From an uncultured Flammeovirgaceae bacterium (GTDB lineage Bacteria > Bacteroidota > Bacteroidia > Cytophagales > Cyclobacteriaceae), in NCBI GenBank assembly GCA_937883755.1, contig CAKZYA010000022.1, positions 110,388 to 174,387 on the forward strand: 64,000 nucleotides of DNA, written 5' to 3'. A program made the position numbers and the translations under genes. Below, in pieces: positions 27,289 through 37,115 of the stretch (position 1 is its first letter; each line of letters starts with the position of its first letter). The notes beneath the pieces are model-generated. The model made no database searches. It saw nothing but the letters and a program-made list of their open reading frames with translations, and was not told the DNA's origin.

Positions 27289-30200
27289 ATGGTAAACTTT
27301 GTACGAAAGAGTGCTATGCTTTTGGTAATATCTTTCATCTGCTGTTGCCAGTTTAAAGTATTTAGCCAGAAGTTAGCCGCCGTTACCCAGCCTTACGCTA
27401 ATCAGCATAGTCAGGTAAACTTACAGAAAGATCAGGATCAGCAGTTGCTCGAGCAGACCTTGAAAGAAATTGGTGATCAGTTTAAGGTCAGTTTCGCGTT
27501 TGACCAGAAAATCGTGGAACAAAAGAAGGTAAGTAAGTCAGTTCTGGAAGCAGATGACCTCAACCAGTTGCTAAGCGACGTACTGGTTCCGCTAGGACTC
27601 ACCTACAAGAAGATTGATGATACCCATTACATCATTAGGGAAGCGAAGCGTACCCGACAATCGGTTGGTAAAATCAAAGCGAGCGACCTAAATGCGACTA
27701 GGCCAACTGAGCAGGTAAATAAGCTGCCCACAATTACTACTCAGCCAACTCAGGCATTTTCACCACTAGAAAAAGTAATTACCGGACAAGTTACCGATGA
27801 AAACGGTGAATCATTACCCGGGGTAAATATTCTGGTTAAGAACACCACCGTAGGCACAGTATCGGATATAGACGGAAATTATCGGCTTACTGCCCCCGAC
27901 AATGCCGAAACATTGGTGTTTTCTTCCGTAGGGTATGCAACGGAAGAGGTTGCCATTAACAATCGTACTACCATTGACCTGAATATGCGCCCCAATGTGG
28001 AATCGCTATCAGAAGTTGTAGTAGTTGGTTACGGCACTCAAAAGAAAAGCGACGTAACCGGCTCGGTGGTGTCCGTTGATTCGGAAATTCTTCAAGAAGC
28101 TAATAAAGTGAATGCCGTACAAGCAATGCAGGGGCAGGTGCCCGGCCTGGATATTCAAACCGTGAGCAATAAGCCAGGAGGAGGGTTTAACATCCGGGTG
28201 CGGGGAGCGAATACGATCAATTTTTCAGAGCCGGTATCGCAGGGAGGTTTTAGTCCGGGGCAAAACCCACTGTTTGTAGTAGATGGTATTTTTGTCGATG
28301 ATATTTCCTTTATTAATCCGGCTGATATTGAACAAATTGATGTGTTGAAAGATGCCTCAGCTACTGCTATCTACGGTGCCCGAGGTTCCAGCGGAGTAGT
28401 AATCGTCACGACCAAAAGAGGGAAATCTGGTAAGCTTTCGGTACAGTACGATAACTATGTAGGGGTGAGGCAACCCTATAATTTGCCAGATATTTTTGAA
28501 GGGGAAGAATACGTGGAATTTATGCGGGACGCGGTAGTAGGAATTGCCTACAGTACTGGCGACTTTTCGGTAAATCGCGAGGATGTTGATTTAGGTACTT
28601 TTCTACGACCTAACGAACTGGAAAATATTGCCAATGGTGATTACGTAGATTGGATTGACCTTATTAAACAAAACGGATTTCAGACTAACCATACTTTGAG
28701 TCTATCGGGGGGTAACGACCGAACAACCTACGGTTTTGGTGTCGGATACACCGTAGATGAAGGCACCTTTCCAGGCGAATCACTGGAGCGGTATAACATC
28801 CGAGCCAACGTGCAGGGCGAAGTGAGTGATAAAATTACGCTAACGTACAGTGGCTACGCTACCTACCAAGTTCTCAATGAAGGAAGCTACGAAGGCTTCC
28901 GTAGTGCCTATCGCCTACGACCAACCGGAACGGCCTTTGACGAGAATGGTGAACCGGAGTTCTGGCCGCTAGATGGTGAAACCTTCATCACGAACCCGCT
29001 CTTTGAGGAGGATAATATTACCCGTGAGCACCGCTCCCTTAGCTATATTGGTAATTTTGGTATTACTGTAAAACCTATCGAGGGGCTAAGCTTGACTTCT
29101 ACTTTTTCTCCCAATCTGCGGTTTAACCGCTACGGCGAATACCGGGGATTGTTCTCCAAGTCGGTGGGACAAAGAGAGGATAATCGCCGGGCGGTCTACA
29201 ACAACTCTAATAACCTAGGCTACACTTGGGATAATATCATCAACTACGAAGTAAGCTTAGGAGCGGAACATCAACTAAACGCTACTCTCATATCATCAGC
29301 CTGGGTGCAGCGGGACGAACTGATAGAAACGCAAGTGAGAAACTTTGCCACTGATGAATTTTCGTTCTACAACATTGACGCTGGCTCGGACATCAGAACC
29401 TTGCGAAATTCCTTCGTTCAAGAGTCGCTGCTTTCTTACTCCGCTCGACTAAACTACAGTTTCCGATCGAAGTATCTACTGACAGTCACCGGACGCTACG
29501 ATGGTTCTTCCAAATTATCGAATGATAACAAATGGGCGTTCTTTCCCTCCGCTGCGCTGGCCTGGCGAGTTAGCGACGAGGCATTTATGGAAAATCAATC
29601 ATTTGTATCCGACCTAAAGCTTCGCCTGAGTTACGGCGAGACTGGCAACAACGGTTCCGGTGGAGGATTAAACCCTCTGGGTTCTCAAGCCTTGATCGGT
29701 TCGGGTTTCACCAATCTGGGTGATCAGGCAGTGCAGACTGCATTCTTCGAGGCGCGGATCGCCAACCAAGACCTGACTTGGGAACGAACTAGTGAATTTA
29801 ACTTAGGCATCGATTACGGGTTTCTGGAGAACCGATTAGTTGGTGCATTGGAGCTATACAACCGGTATACCACCGACCTTATTCTGTCCCGTAGTCTTCC
29901 GTCCCTTACTGGGAAGGAATTTATCTTCGATAACGTAGGGGAGATTAGCAACCGGGGAGTTGAGTTTAACATCCGTAGCATCAACGTAGATAAAGGAGCG
30001 TTTAAGTGGACCACCTCCTTAAACTTCGCTAGAAACGTAAATAAAATTGAAAAACTGTACGGGGGGTTGGATCAACTTCCAGTCTTCTCTGTGCGGGATG
30101 CCGAACTAATTCATCAGGTAGGAGAAGATGTAGGTTCTATCTATACCTTTGAACCAATCGGTATCTGGCAACAAGACGAAGCTGATGAGGCTCAGGCACT

Positions 30201-30762
30201 AGGGCAACAACCGGGGCAGGTGAAGGTACGGGATGTAAACGAAGATGGTATTATTACGGCTGACGACCGTACTATTATTGGTTCATTACAGCCTGACTGG
30301 ACTGGTAGCATCACCAATACTTTTAACATTAAAGGTTTTGATTTTACCGTATTCGCCTATACCCGTCAGGGGGTAGAGTCGTACAGCTGGTTTCATCGCT
30401 CGCACGGGTGGGATCAGGATAACGCCCCAGCCCGTTTCAACGGATGGGATACTGAGTATTGGACACCTAATAACCCCACTAATGTCTGGCACCAGCCTGG
30501 TAACTCCGGTCCGTACAAGCGGTCGCTATTCTACCGTGACGTGTCTTTTATAAAAATCGGGTACATGACGCTAGGCTATACTTTACCTCGCGGATTAGTA
30601 GATCGTTTGGGTTTAGGCAGTTTGCGAGTATACGCCACAGCGCAAAATCCGTTTGTGTTCACTGATTACGAAGGATGGGATCCAGAAAGTGCCGGAAGGA
30701 ACTCTTGGGGATCGGCCTTTTTGTCCCGCACCCTGATGGCTGGAGTAAATTTGAGATTCTAA
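27289..30762 (+). CDS. SusC/RagA TonB-dependent outer-membrane transporter with STN domain
   Basis: Outer-membrane importer of 1157 residues. In order: signal peptide (ending VFSQ, about residue 27), STN domain for signalling to FecR (about 48-120), CarboxypepD_reg-like domain (ITGQVTDENGESLPGVNILV, about 164-240), the TonB box region (SEVVVVGYGTQKKSDVTGSV), plug with VDGIFVDDISFINPADIEQI and a large barrel ending in Phe (AGVNLRF). The STN domain and the upstream sigma/FecR pair mean it reports ligand binding. SusD follows 18 bp later. The ligand may be a glycan or a sulfated molecule, judging from the sulfatase gene downstream. Confidence 0.95.
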   Translation: MVNFVRKSAMLLVISFICCCQFKVFSQKLAAVTQPYANQHSQVNLQKDQDQQLLEQTLKEIGDQFKVSFAFDQKIVEQKKVSKSVLEADDLNQLLSDVLVPLGLTYKKIDDTHYIIREAKRTRQSVGKIKASDLNATRPTEQVNKLPTITTQPTQAFSPLEKVITGQVTDENGESLPGVNILVKNTTVGTVSDIDGNYRLTAPDNAETLVFSSVGYATEEVAINNRTTIDLNMRPNVESLSEVVVVGYGTQKKSDVTGSVVSVDSEILQEANKVNAVQAMQGQVPGLDIQTVSNKPGGGFNIRVRGANTINFSEPVSQGGFSPGQNPLFVVDGIFVDDISFINPADIEQIDVLKDASATAIYGARGSSGVVIVTTKRGKSGKLSVQYDNYVGVRQPYNLPDIFEGEEYVEFMRDAVVGIAYSTGDFSVNREDVDLGTFLRPNELENIANGDYVDWIDLIKQNGFQTNHTLSLSGGNDRTTYGFGVGYTVDEGTFPGESLERYNIRANVQGEVSDKITLTYSGYATYQVLNEGSYEGFRSAYRLRPTGTAFDENGEPEFWPLDGETFITNPLFEEDNITREHRSLSYIGNFGITVKPIEGLSLTSTFSPNLRFNRYGEYRGLFSKSVGQREDNRRAVYNNSNNLGYTWDNIINYEVSLGAEHQLNATLISSAWVQRDELIETQVRNFATDEFSFYNIDAGSDIRTLRNSFVQESLLSYSARLNYSFRSKYLLTVTGRYDGSSKLSNDNKWAFFPSAALAWRVSDEAFMENQSFVSDLKLRLSYGETGNNGSGGGLNPLGSQALIGSGFTNLGDQAVQTAFFEARIANQDLTWERTSEFNLGIDYGFLENRLVGALELYNRYTTDLILSRSLPSLTGKEFIFDNVGEISNRGVEFNIRSINVDKGAFKWTTSLNFARNVNKIEKLYGGLDQLPVFSVRDAELIHQVGEDVGSIYTFEPIGIWQQDEADEAQALGQQPGQVKVRDVNEDGIITADDRTIIGSLQPDWTGSITNTFNIKGFDFTVFAYTRQGVESYSWFHRSHGWDQDNAPARFNGWDTEYWTPNNPTNVWHQPGNSGPYKRSLFYRDVSFIKIGYMTLGYTLPRGLVDRLGLGSLRVYATAQNPFVFTDYEGWDPESAGRNSWGSAFLSRTLMAGVNLRF

Positions 30763-30780
30763 TTGTAAAGTACACCTATC

Positions 30781-32355
30781 ATGAAAGTAATTTATCAATA
30801 CATCCTTATAATCGTCGGATTAACCATTCTGACTAGCTGTGAAGATTTTTTAGAGGAAGAAAACCGACAGTCACTGACTGATGCTAATGCCTTTGAAAAT
30901 CCTGAAGTGTTTGATCAATTCGTGAATAATGTGTATAGCGAATACCGAGATGCTTTTTTGGATTTCCAAATGGAATATTTGGGGACTGATATGGTTACGC
31001 GAGAAGCACTTATTGCAGGTATTAGCGAGCTTAATGATTACGTTAATATCGCTACTGATAACGGTGATATAAGCGACTACTGGATCCGTTACTATAAAGT
31101 AATTGATGCAGCTAATACCGTTACGTCGCGCGTAGACCAAATTGCTGGACTCACCGAGCCACAACAGACAACAGGGCTAGCCGAAGCTAAATTCTTTCGG
31201 GCATTTGCCTATTTTCATTTGGTAGAACATTTTGGCGACGTTCCTCTAATCATAGAGGAAGTTACGGCTGCGGATTTCAATTTTACGCGGGCTTCAGAGG
31301 AGGTAGTATATGACCAGATCATTACGGACGTAGACGAGGCCATTGCTAACCTTCCCGAAGAAGTAGAAGTTTACGGTCGGCTGACGAAAGATGCTGCTCG
31401 CCATCTTAAATCAAAGGTGTTATTGACCCGGGGGTATAAATCATTCAGTGAAGACACCGATTTTGCGGAAGCAGCTAGTCTGGCCGAGACGGTGATTGCT
31501 AACCATCCGCTGGTAGATTCATTTAGTGACTTGGTAGCTATTGATAATCAGCGAAACTCGGAAGTAGTATTTAGTTTACTATACGGTGCTGATGCGCTTT
31601 CTCAGGGAGATGGGAATGCCCGACATCAGCTATTCAAGTTTCCCTACGACGTGTATCCTGGTCTTCTCCGATCAAATGTTTACGGACGAGGTGCGGGAAT
31701 TAGCCTTACGCCGCAGTACTTTGATTTATTTGAAGCTGGTGACGAGCGGGAAAGCGCCACGCTTCGCCGGGTGATTTATGCGTTGGAAGATGAAGGAGAA
31801 ATCATGACCGGGGACACCGCAGTCTTCTTTCCAAAAGAACCTTGGTCGGATGCTGAGCGAGCAGCGGTGCCTTACGTAGTAGTCAACGAAGATGAGTACT
31901 ATACCCCGGATGCGTTTACTCCTGTTCGGTACCCAATGTTTCAAAAATTTGACGATCCTACCGTGCCCTACGGCGATGCTGGGGGATTTCGGGATGCGGT
32001 GATCTTTCGATCAGGTGAAGCGTATCTAATTGCGGCGGAAGCTTACTTTAGTGCGGGCGATGCCTCTCAGGCTGCCGAATATATCAACATGATAAGAAAC
32101 CGAGCTGGATTAGATAATATCAATGCCAATGCGGTTAGCCTAGACCTCATTTTGAACGAAAGTGCTAAAGAGTTGCTGGGAGAGGTAAGCCGATGGATGG
32201 ATCTGAAACGTACTGGACGATTGATAGAGCGGGTACTAAACTTCAACCCTCACGCGGCCCTGAACAATGCACTGGAAGCAAAGCACCTGGTTCGGCCTAT
32301 CCCCCAAAGCGAGATCGACCTGGCTGATGGAATCACCCAGAATGATGGTTATTAG
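30781..32355 (+). CDS. SusD/RagB-family surface lipoprotein
   Basis: Ligand-capturing lid of the SusC channel, 524 residues. Lipoprotein signal with IVGLTILTSCEDFLEEENR (lipid Cys about 20) followed by the acidic residues typical of export to the outer face. The SusD fold shows FRAFAYFHLVEHFGDVPL, RLTKDAARHLKSKVLLTRGY, EAYLIAAEAYFSAGD and ELLGEVSRWMDLKRTGRL. It is directly downstream of susC. The distal part is of normal length and complete. Confidence 0.95.
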   Translation: MKVIYQYILIIVGLTILTSCEDFLEEENRQSLTDANAFENPEVFDQFVNNVYSEYRDAFLDFQMEYLGTDMVTREALIAGISELNDYVNIATDNGDISDYWIRYYKVIDAANTVTSRVDQIAGLTEPQQTTGLAEAKFFRAFAYFHLVEHFGDVPLIIEEVTAADFNFTRASEEVVYDQIITDVDEAIANLPEEVEVYGRLTKDAARHLKSKVLLTRGYKSFSEDTDFAEAASLAETVIANHPLVDSFSDLVAIDNQRNSEVVFSLLYGADALSQGDGNARHQLFKFPYDVYPGLLRSNVYGRGAGISLTPQYFDLFEAGDERESATLRRVIYALEDEGEIMTGDTAVFFPKEPWSDAERAAVPYVVVNEDEYYTPDAFTPVRYPMFQKFDDPTVPYGDAGGFRDAVIFRSGEAYLIAAEAYFSAGDASQAAEYINMIRNRAGLDNINANAVSLDLILNESAKELLGEVSRWMDLKRTGRLIERVLNFNPHAALNNALEAKHLVRPIPQSEIDLADGITQNDGY

Positions 32356-32436
32356 ATAGCTAGCCAGTCACGGTTCGTAGTGGTTACAGATTCAAAGCTG
32401 GGGTGTTTCCGCATCAGTATTTAAAATAATTGATTT

Positions 32437-32448
32437 GTAAACGTTTAC
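32437..32448. promoter_or_regulatory. LacI-type operator-like palindrome
   Basis: Perfect 12-bp palindrome GTAAACGTTTAC flanked by TTT / GAA, 82 bp after the susD stop and 94 bp before yitT. It has the form of operators bound by LacI-family (CcpA/RbsR-like) regulators. No LacI-type gene is in the window. Confidence 0.5.
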
Positions 32449-32541
32449 GAATCGTGGCTGTGCAAAAGCGAGATTTTTTTAAAAGATAGTCGTTTATTCG
32501 CCTTCCCACCGTATCTTTCTTGTAAACTAACTGAGGACACG

Positions 32542-33408
32542 GTGGATAAATCATTTTTACTCCGGCAAAGGGCGATTGAATTTTTACTAATCGCGGTTGG
32601 CATTACCTCAGCCAGTGTGGGGCTTAAAGGTTTTTTGCTGCCCAACCATTTTTTAGACGGCGGAGTAACCGGAGTTTCGCTGTTGGTAAACCATGTGACT
32701 GGGTGGGATATTGCCTGGCTGATCGTGGTAATTAATGCCCCTTTTATCTGGCTGGGTTATCGGCATATATCTAACGTGTTAGCAGTAAAGTCGACCTTAT
32801 CAATCATCGCTTTTGCCATAACATTATACTTTATTGAAGTGCCACTGATGACCGATGATAAGCTACTGATTGCCATCTTTGGTGGTATATTTTTGGGTGC
32901 GGGTATTGGCTTTTCGGTTAGAAGTGGGGCAGTAATTGATGGTACTGAAATTCTGGCTATCTACTTAGGCAAAAAATTACGAGCTACTATTGGTACCGTT
33001 ATACTGATCTTTAATGTGATATTATTCATTATCGCCGCCATGGTGATTGATGTAGAAGTAGCTCTCTATTCAATTCTAACGTACTTGGTAGCTTCCCGTA
33101 CTACCGATTATATTATTCATGGTATTGAGGAATACATTGGTGTAACTATTATCTCAGCTAAAAGCGAGGAAATCCGGGAGGCGATTACCGAAAATATGGG
33201 CTACGGTCTTACCATTTATCAAGGAAAACGAGGCTACAGAAAGATGCCTCACCTCACTGCCGAAATCGATATTATTCATACCATTGTCACTCGCTTAGAT
33301 TTGCGCCGCATCCATACCTTAGTGGAAAGTATTGATCCTCAAGCTTTTATGGTAGAGTATAATGTGAACGATACTAAAGGTGGGGTAATCAAGAAGAAAT
33401 TAGAGTAA
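32542..33408 (+). CDS. YitT family membrane protein (DUF161 + DUF2179)
   Basis: Integral membrane protein of 288 residues with about five to six hydrophobic segments in the first 185 residues, including the family pattern GLKGFLLPNHFLDGGVTGVSLL and IGFSVRSGAVIDGTEIL, followed by a soluble DUF2179 domain (YIGVTIISAKSEEIREAI to the C-terminus). The start is GTG, supported by a good GAGGA motif at 32533 four bases upstream. The biological role of YitT proteins is not established. It follows susD and a LacI-like palindrome, so it may be its own transcription unit. Confidence 0.88.
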   Translation: MDKSFLLRQRAIEFLLIAVGITSASVGLKGFLLPNHFLDGGVTGVSLLVNHVTGWDIAWLIVVINAPFIWLGYRHISNVLAVKSTLSIIAFAITLYFIEVPLMTDDKLLIAIFGGIFLGAGIGFSVRSGAVIDGTEILAIYLGKKLRATIGTVILIFNVILFIIAAMVIDVEVALYSILTYLVASRTTDYIIHGIEEYIGVTIISAKSEEIREAITENMGYGLTIYQGKRGYRKMPHLTAEIDIIHTIVTRLDLRRIHTLVESIDPQAFMVEYNVNDTKGGVIKKKLE

Positions 33409-33622
33409 ATGGTAGTATAACTAATTCAATAAATATCCATTACGCCTCATATCAACTGTATTAAAATCTCTCTTAGGTAAATTTTTACTGGTTATTGATG
33501 ATAGAATCTAAGGCAGTCAAAAAAGTTTGAGACTTTTTATTGTGCCAAAACAGATAACGAAAGGCTACCAAATACCTCAAATTCTGTGTACTATTGCAAG
33601 AGTCAAATCCTCTTAACAAGCT

Positions 33623-35245
33623 ATGAACAACCTACGTCAATTACTTTTCTTCTTAGTTGTATTAATTGTAATCTGGTCTTGTCAGCCAGAAGTTCAGCAA
33701 GAAGAAGAAACTGCCCAGCGCCCGAACATTCTGTTCATTATGTCGGATGATCATGCCTACCAGGCAATCAGTGCTTACTCCGATAAACTGATAGAAACTC
33801 CCAACATAGATCGTATTGCCCAGGAAGGTATGTTATTTACCAATGCCTGCGTAACCAATTCTATCTGCGCGCCGTCAAGGGCGGTCATCTTGACCGGGAA
33901 GCATAGCCATTTGAACGGAAAAATTGATAACCGTTTTCCGTTTGATACGACGAACGTAACCTTTCCGCAGTTGCTGCACAATTCAGGCTATCAGACGGCT
34001 ATGTTCGGTAAACTGCACTTTGGTAATAGTCCGAAGGGTTTTGACCAGTTTAAGATTTTGCCCGGCCAAGGAACCTACTACAATCCTGACTTTATAACCA
34101 AAAACGAAGGCAGGGTACAGGTTAAGGGTTACACTACCGATATTATTACGGACATGACCTTGAGTTGGCTGAAGGAAGAACGAAATCCGGATAATCCGTT
34201 CTTCCTAATGTATCTACACAAAGCCCCCCATCGGGAGTGGCTACCTGCCGAACGCCACTATAAAGAATTTGTGAAGAAAACCTTTCCTGAACCCGAAAGC
34301 TTGTTTGATGACTACGAAGGTCGTGGTTCGGCAGCCAAGGAGGCCGAGATGAACCTGCTAAAGCATATGAATTGGGCGGGGGATTCTAAAATCCGTCCGA
34401 GTCTGCTTGATAGCCTGGGGATACCCGAAACGGAAGATTGGGATCATGAAGCTTTTGCCCGGGAAGTAGGGCGACAGAATGAAACCCAACGAGCCGCTTG
34501 GGATGCTGTCTACGATTCCGTCAATCAGCATTTCAAGGAAAATTACGCTAACATGAGCCAGGAAGAATTGATGCGCTGGCGTTACCAACGCTATATGCAG
34601 GATTACTTAGGTAGCATAGCATCAGTTGACGAAGGAGTAGGGCAGGTATTAGATTATCTGGAGGAAAACGGTCTGGCTGAAAATACGATTGTGGTGTATA
34701 CTTCCGACCAAGGTTTTTACCTGGGTGAGCACGGCTGGTTTGATAAACGCTTTATTTACGATGAGTCATTCAAAACCCCATTACTAGTCCGTTGGCCAGG
34801 AGTGGTTGAACCTGGCTCTACTAATACCCAAATGGTACAGAATCTTGACTTTGCCCAGACCTTTTTAGCCGCGGCGGAAGTAGATGCGCCTGCGGATATG
34901 CAGGGCGAAAGTTTAATTCCGCTATTCAGAGGCGAAACTGAGAACTTCCGAGATGCGGTGTACTACCATTACTACGAGTATCCTTCAGTGCATATGGTAA
35001 AACGACACTACGGCATTGTGACCGAAGACTACAAACTGGCTCACTTTTACTATGATGTAGACGAATGGGAACTGTACGACCGTAAGAAAGACCCTCAGGA
35101 AATGAACAATGTCTACAACGACTCCGCTTACGCTGAAGTAGTTGAACAACTTCATCAAGATTTAGACGAGCTTCGGGTGAAGTATAAAGACTCTAAAGAG
35201 CTGGATCAGAAGTACATCGATATGTACCAAGATATGGCTAACTAA
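33623..35245 (+). CDS. Sulfatase (S1 type), lipoprotein
   Basis: Hydrolyses a sulfate ester, probably in the periplasm or on the cell surface. It has a lipoprotein signal (LIVIWSC, lipid Cys 20) and a complete sulfatase domain of 540 residues. The metal-binding DD (D42, D43 in MSDDH) and the modification motif CAPSR (82-86, formylglycine Cys 82) are present, as are TGKHSHLNGK, MFGKLHFG, KAPHREW and TSDQGFYLGEHGWFDKR. The Cys must be converted to formylglycine by another enzyme, but the SUMF1-fold protein at 22552-23628 lacks the needed cysteines. Its place after the SusC/D locus suggests a role in using a sulfated glycan (inference). Confidence 0.92.
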   Translation: MNNLRQLLFFLVVLIVIWSCQPEVQQEEETAQRPNILFIMSDDHAYQAISAYSDKLIETPNIDRIAQEGMLFTNACVTNSICAPSRAVILTGKHSHLNGKIDNRFPFDTTNVTFPQLLHNSGYQTAMFGKLHFGNSPKGFDQFKILPGQGTYYNPDFITKNEGRVQVKGYTTDIITDMTLSWLKEERNPDNPFFLMYLHKAPHREWLPAERHYKEFVKKTFPEPESLFDDYEGRGSAAKEAEMNLLKHMNWAGDSKIRPSLLDSLGIPETEDWDHEAFAREVGRQNETQRAAWDAVYDSVNQHFKENYANMSQEELMRWRYQRYMQDYLGSIASVDEGVGQVLDYLEENGLAENTIVVYTSDQGFYLGEHGWFDKRFIYDESFKTPLLVRWPGVVEPGSTNTQMVQNLDFAQTFLAAAEVDAPADMQGESLIPLFRGETENFRDAVYYHYYEYPSVHMVKRHYGIVTEDYKLAHFYYDVDEWELYDRKKDPQEMNNVYNDSAYAEVVEQLHQDLDELRVKYKDSKELDQKYIDMYQDMAN

Positions 35246-35275
35246 GGCTAGAATTGCGTTAATGGCAGCGTAGTT

Positions 35276-36211
35276 TTAGGAAGTATAGCTATAAGAATTA
35301 CGGCGAAGAGCCTTTAGCTTCTTTAGGAGCTTTTCTTCTTCAGTGGTTAAGTTTTTAGGGGTAACTACCTTCACTTGCACAAACAGATTACCCGCCTGAT
35401 TAGGATTTTGATAACTTGGCATTCCTAAACCTTTCAAACGCAGTGCTTTTCCGCTATCGGTTCCTTTGGGGATAGTCACGTTCACCGTAGTACCCTTCAG
35501 CGTTTTGATACCTACTTTTCCGCCCAGTGTGGCGGTGTACATATCTACCGATTGAGCAACATACAAGTCATTACCTTTACGTTCAAACTGTGAGTGTTTG
35601 GCGATGTCTACCGTCAGATAAAGGTCACCCGCAGGTCCGCCCTGAATACTGGGTTGACCCTTGCCTTTAATTTTCAAAGTCTGACCATCTTCAATTCCGG
35701 GCTTAAGCTTTAGGCGTAGCCGAGTACCGTTTAGGTTGATTAAGCGAGTGCCTCCCTCGTAGGCATCTTCTAACGAGATAGTAACGTTGGCCTGAATATC
35801 AGCTCCCTTAAAAGCCCCACTAGTTCTACTTCCGGTTCCGCCTGAACCTCTTCCAAAAAAGCTCTCAAAGAAATCAGAGAAGCCACCTCCATCGCCAAAA
35901 AGATCAGAGAAATCGCCATCAAATTGGGTAGTTGTTCCGCCTTGCCCTCCGTAGGGACGACGTCCGTTGGCGCCTTGTTGCTGGTAGTATTTCCAGTTTT
36001 CGCCTAACTCGTCATACTGCTTGCGCTTTTCGGGGTCTTTCAGCACTTCATAGGCTTCGGTAATGGACTTAAATTTTTCCTCTTTGGCCTTATCGCCCTT
36101 ATTCTTATCCGGGTGGTACTTTACCGCTAGTTTACGGTACTTCTTCTTAATCTCCTCCTGCGAAGCGGTTTTGCTTACTCCTAATACTTTATAATAGTCT
36201 TTGTATTCCAT
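35276..36211 (-). CDS. DnaJ-family co-chaperone (CbpA-like)
   Basis: Hsp40 protein of 311 residues that stimulates DnaK ATPase. It has a J domain with HPD at 33-35, a Gly/Phe-rich linker (about 75-125, [17 protein letters not shown]), no Cys zinc-finger repeats, and the C-terminal substrate-binding domains ([37 protein letters not shown]). Absence of the zinc finger places it in class II, like CbpA. It is on the minus strand next to an Hsp20 gene, though separated by 374 bp, so a shared stress role is likely. It converges with the sulfatase gene. Confidence 0.92.
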   Translation of the reverse strand: MEYKDYYKVLGVSKTASQEEIKKKYRKLAVKYHPDKNKGDKAKEEKFKSITEAYEVLKDPEKRKQYDELGENWKYYQQQGANGRRPYGGQGGTTTQFDGDFSDLFGDGGGFSDFFESFFGRGSGGTGSRTSGAFKGADIQANVTISLEDAYEGGTRLINLNGTRLRLKLKPGIEDGQTLKIKGKGQPSIQGGPAGDLYLTVDIAKHSQFERKGNDLYVAQSVDMYTATLGGKVGIKTLKGTTVNVTIPKGTDSGKALRLKGLGMPSYQNPNQAGNLFVQVKVVTPKNLTTEEEKLLKKLKALRRNSYSYTS

Positions 36212-36585
36212 ATGTCGTTCGGTTAGAGCATGTTGAAGAATTTAATTTGACATAGTACTCCAAGCATGAAATTATTTTTCAAAGATGCTGACTTTTAGCT
36301 TGTTCATTTTTGTCTTGACACAAAAACGAACCAAAAAAGTCAAGAAAATTCAATGCTTCTTCGCATAAAGCCAGCGCACGCCCGCTGAATTTTCCGGCCA
36401 ACGCACAGAACATCAGTTACTTGTAAACTGTTCTCAAAAATTTAAACAAGCTCTTGCACTAATAATACAACTAGTAGTGTGCTATTTATCACGAAAAAAA
36501 GATAGCCTGCGTTGGGTTTGGCCAAAAAAAAGGCGAGTAAACCACCCGCCTCTTTACTACTTGCTCAATTAACTCATTTATCTCA
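36212..36585. other. Intergenic 374 bp: repeat-like sequence and a terminator
   Basis: No credible gene. A central stretch has inverted arms TCTTGAC (36313) and GTCAAGA (to 36345) around an A-rich loop, followed by GC-richer sequence (GCACGCCCGCTGAATTTTCC at 36374-36393) unlike its AT-rich surroundings. This looks like a dispersed intergenic repeat. The right end holds the hsp20 terminator. The dnaJ promoter should lie near 36212-36260. Confidence 0.4.
36524..36551 (-). terminator. Rho-independent terminator of hsp20
   Basis: On the minus strand, stem AGGCG / CGCCT with an 11-base loop followed by eight T (read from 36551 down to 36524). It lies 35 bp after the hsp20 stop codon. Confidence 0.75.
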
Positions 36586-37020
36586 TTAGCCAATCTTGAT
36601 GGTACGAGCTGGCTTAGGTTTTACCTCTTCCCGCTTAGGCAGGGTCAGGGTTAAGATACCAGCATCGTATTTTGCTTCTACTTTATCGCCATCTACCGCA
36701 TTTTCAGGTAGACGGAAACTCCTAGTAAAATTGTGGTAACGGAATTCCCGCTTCACAAAGTTGTCATTCTTATCCTCTTTATGGTCTTCTTTCTCTACTG
36801 AAACAGTCAGTACGTCTTGGTCTAACTCTACTTTAAAATCATCTTTCTCAAAACCAGGTACTGCTAGTTCCAGTGCGAAGTGATCTTCTGTTTCCATTAC
36901 ATTAGTAGCCGGTAAACGACGGCCTCGCTGTCCACTGTTGTCAAATAATTGATCCAATTCCTTGGTTACGAAATCGTCAAAGAAGCGAGGGAATGCGGTG
37001 TTATAACGTATCAAGTTCAT
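36586..37020 (-). CDS. Small heat shock protein (Hsp20/alpha-crystallin)
   Basis: ATP-independent chaperone of 144 residues that binds unfolding proteins in the cytoplasm. Alpha-crystallin domain from about residue 43 (METEDHFALELAVPGFEKDD) to about 135, with the GVLTLTLP-equivalent DAGILTLTLPKRE and a short C-terminal tail with an I-x-I-like motif (RTIKIG). The length is typical. It is followed by a strong terminator. A 17-bp palindrome (37156-37172) in the region shared with the divergent redoxin gene may control heat or stress response. Confidence 0.94.
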   Translation of the reverse strand: MNLIRYNTAFPRFFDDFVTKELDQLFDNSGQRGRRLPATNVMETEDHFALELAVPGFEKDDFKVELDQDVLTVSVEKEDHKEDKNDNFVKREFRYHNFTRSFRLPENAVDGDKVEAKYDAGILTLTLPKREEVKPKPARTIKIG

Positions 37021-37115
37021 AGTATTTAATATTTTAGTTTTGGTTTAAATGATTACGCTATCATAGAAACAAATGGAATACCAATACCCAAAAACTTAAA
37101 ATTCAGAATAAAAAG

